Shown: positions 63,348 through 64,000 of the stretch, one piece after another
Position numbering within the stretch: the stretch's first letter is position 1
How the letters are laid out: each line of letters begins with the position of its first letter
The notes under the pieces: generated by a model
Databases searched by the model: none
Seen by the model: only the letters and a program-made list of their open reading frames with translations
What the model was told of the DNA's origin: nothing
Made by a program: the position numbers and the translations under genes
Assembly: GCA_024349245.1 (NCBI GenBank)
Contig: JALDNG010000021.1
Location: 622,501 to 686,500 of the forward strand
DNA from: Neodontobutis hainanensis
Lineage: Eukaryota; Chordata; Actinopteri; Gobiiformes; Odontobutidae
Reading direction: 5' to 3'
Length of the DNA: 64,000 bases

Positions 63348-64000
63348 GTCAGGAAATAGGAAACTGAACTTTAGTCCTGTGTTAGACTTATTAACTGATG
63401 GTATAGTCCGGACTGAAGTCTGGTTTAGTCTTGGTACATAAGGCCTAAAGACATATTTATTATATATTAGATAATGTTTCTTGTTGTTTAGGTCCACCTG
63501 AAATCATTTAAGCTCAATAAATTTGGAGGAACCTGTTCTTTACCTGGAGAATTTGACACTGTGTGAACCACGTTGACCAGTATTTAGTCCAGTTATGTTA
63601 AGATTTGAATCCTTTTCTTTTTTTTTTTTTTTCATTGGTTACAGGACAACCAATCAGGAGGCTCGGAGTTCTTCCTTAGCAACACACATAGCAACAGAAC
63701 ACCATTAGATGGCATTGAAACTTTTTTAATAACTTGAAATTAATTTTGAATTTAATAAAAATACATACAAAACTTATACATTAACCCATTTAATCAATAT
63801 TTTTACCAGGAATAAAAATTTCAGAAATTAAAACATTTTATTCATTTTTTTTTATTATGAAAGAATGTGTCAATTAAGAAAAAAAATAAAAATAAATTAT
63901 ATATATATATATATATTTATTTATATTATGGCCAATTGAATATAGTGTTGTATATGAAGCATTCTCTTCTTAAATATAAATATTAGCAAATGTATTTTTT
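63348..64000 (+). other. Start of intron W23
   Basis: AT-rich, with a poly-T run (63619-63632) before CATTGGTTACAG, a possible cryptic exon at 63645-63737, AATAAA at 63754-63759 and an AT microsatellite (about 63893-63930). No transmembrane-coding exon is seen before the window ends. Confidence 0.7.
63645..63737 (+). other. Possible cryptic alternative last exon
   Basis: A good acceptor (poly-T then CATTGGTTACAG) is followed in the phase left by exon W23 by 30 codons and TGA, with AATAAA 17 nt later. The peptide (DNQSGGSEFFLSNTHSNRTP start) does not resemble CELSR TM1. If used it would give an ectodomain without membrane anchor. Could equally be chance in a repeat. Confidence 0.2.

Overview
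The window is a stretch of vertebrate nuclear DNA, very probably from a ray-finned (teleost) fish. The evidence is GC-rich exons with GT-AG splice sites set in AT-rich introns, typical teleost repeats (a Tc1 transposase relic, LINE RT fragments with fish-type 3' tails, tRNA-derived SINEs, hAT-type MITEs), several introns under 100 bp, and an exceptional load of minisatellites. The species cannot be read from the sequence. All similarity calls were made by eye and from memory of the families; no database search was run. || One gene is supported: celsr3 (cadherin EGF LAG seven-pass G-type receptor 3, the Flamingo/Starry night family), on the + strand. The window holds 23 consecutive internal coding exons, 6569 to 63347. 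They join in perfect phase (3866 nt: 2 nt finishing a split codon, then 1288 codons). They encode the conserved linker after the cadherin repeats, three EGF-like domains, laminin G 1, an EGF, laminin G 2, two EGFs, two laminin-type EGF modules, the hormone-receptor motif and the GAIN domain up to the GPS. The cadherin exons lie upstream and the seven-transmembrane and tail exons downstream of the window. The paralogue call rests on CELSR3-like words (CLREPCQNYMKC, FVMFRGLRQRFHL, HYRPRGSESCLPCDCYP, GFGLTATQDAHF, FPRYHASLFRGQ, NPVMNSPVV equivalents) and a degenerate GPS without His-Leu-Thr. || Layout: 1-6568 upstream intron; 6569-8955 linker and EGF1-2 exons; 8956-22306 a 13 kb intron with 21-, 11-, 36- and 44-bp tandem arrays, a LINE fragment, a Tc1 relic and a SINE; 22307-32382 EGF3, LamG1, EGF4 and the first part of LamG2; 32383-35237 an intron almost wholly made of a 48-bp satellite; 35238-43897 the rest of LamG2, EGF5-6 and a laminin EGF, with a 2.5 kb array that repeats the exon 13 splice donor; 43898-50086 an intron with a recent ~2.5 kb tandem duplication of minisatellite plus LINE; 50087-51974 laminin EGF 2, hormone-receptor motif and start of GAIN; 51975-57323 an intron with 51-bp and 33-bp arrays and a long inverted repeat; 57324-63347 GAIN and GPS; 63348-64000 the start of the next intron. 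|| There is no operon-like or multi-gene system here. What stands out is how the introns have grown: one 21-bp minisatellite family occurs in five different celsr3 introns (at least seven arrays), several other arrays share a CTAAACC/GGTTTAG core, and one array consists of copies of a real 5' splice site lying directly against that site.
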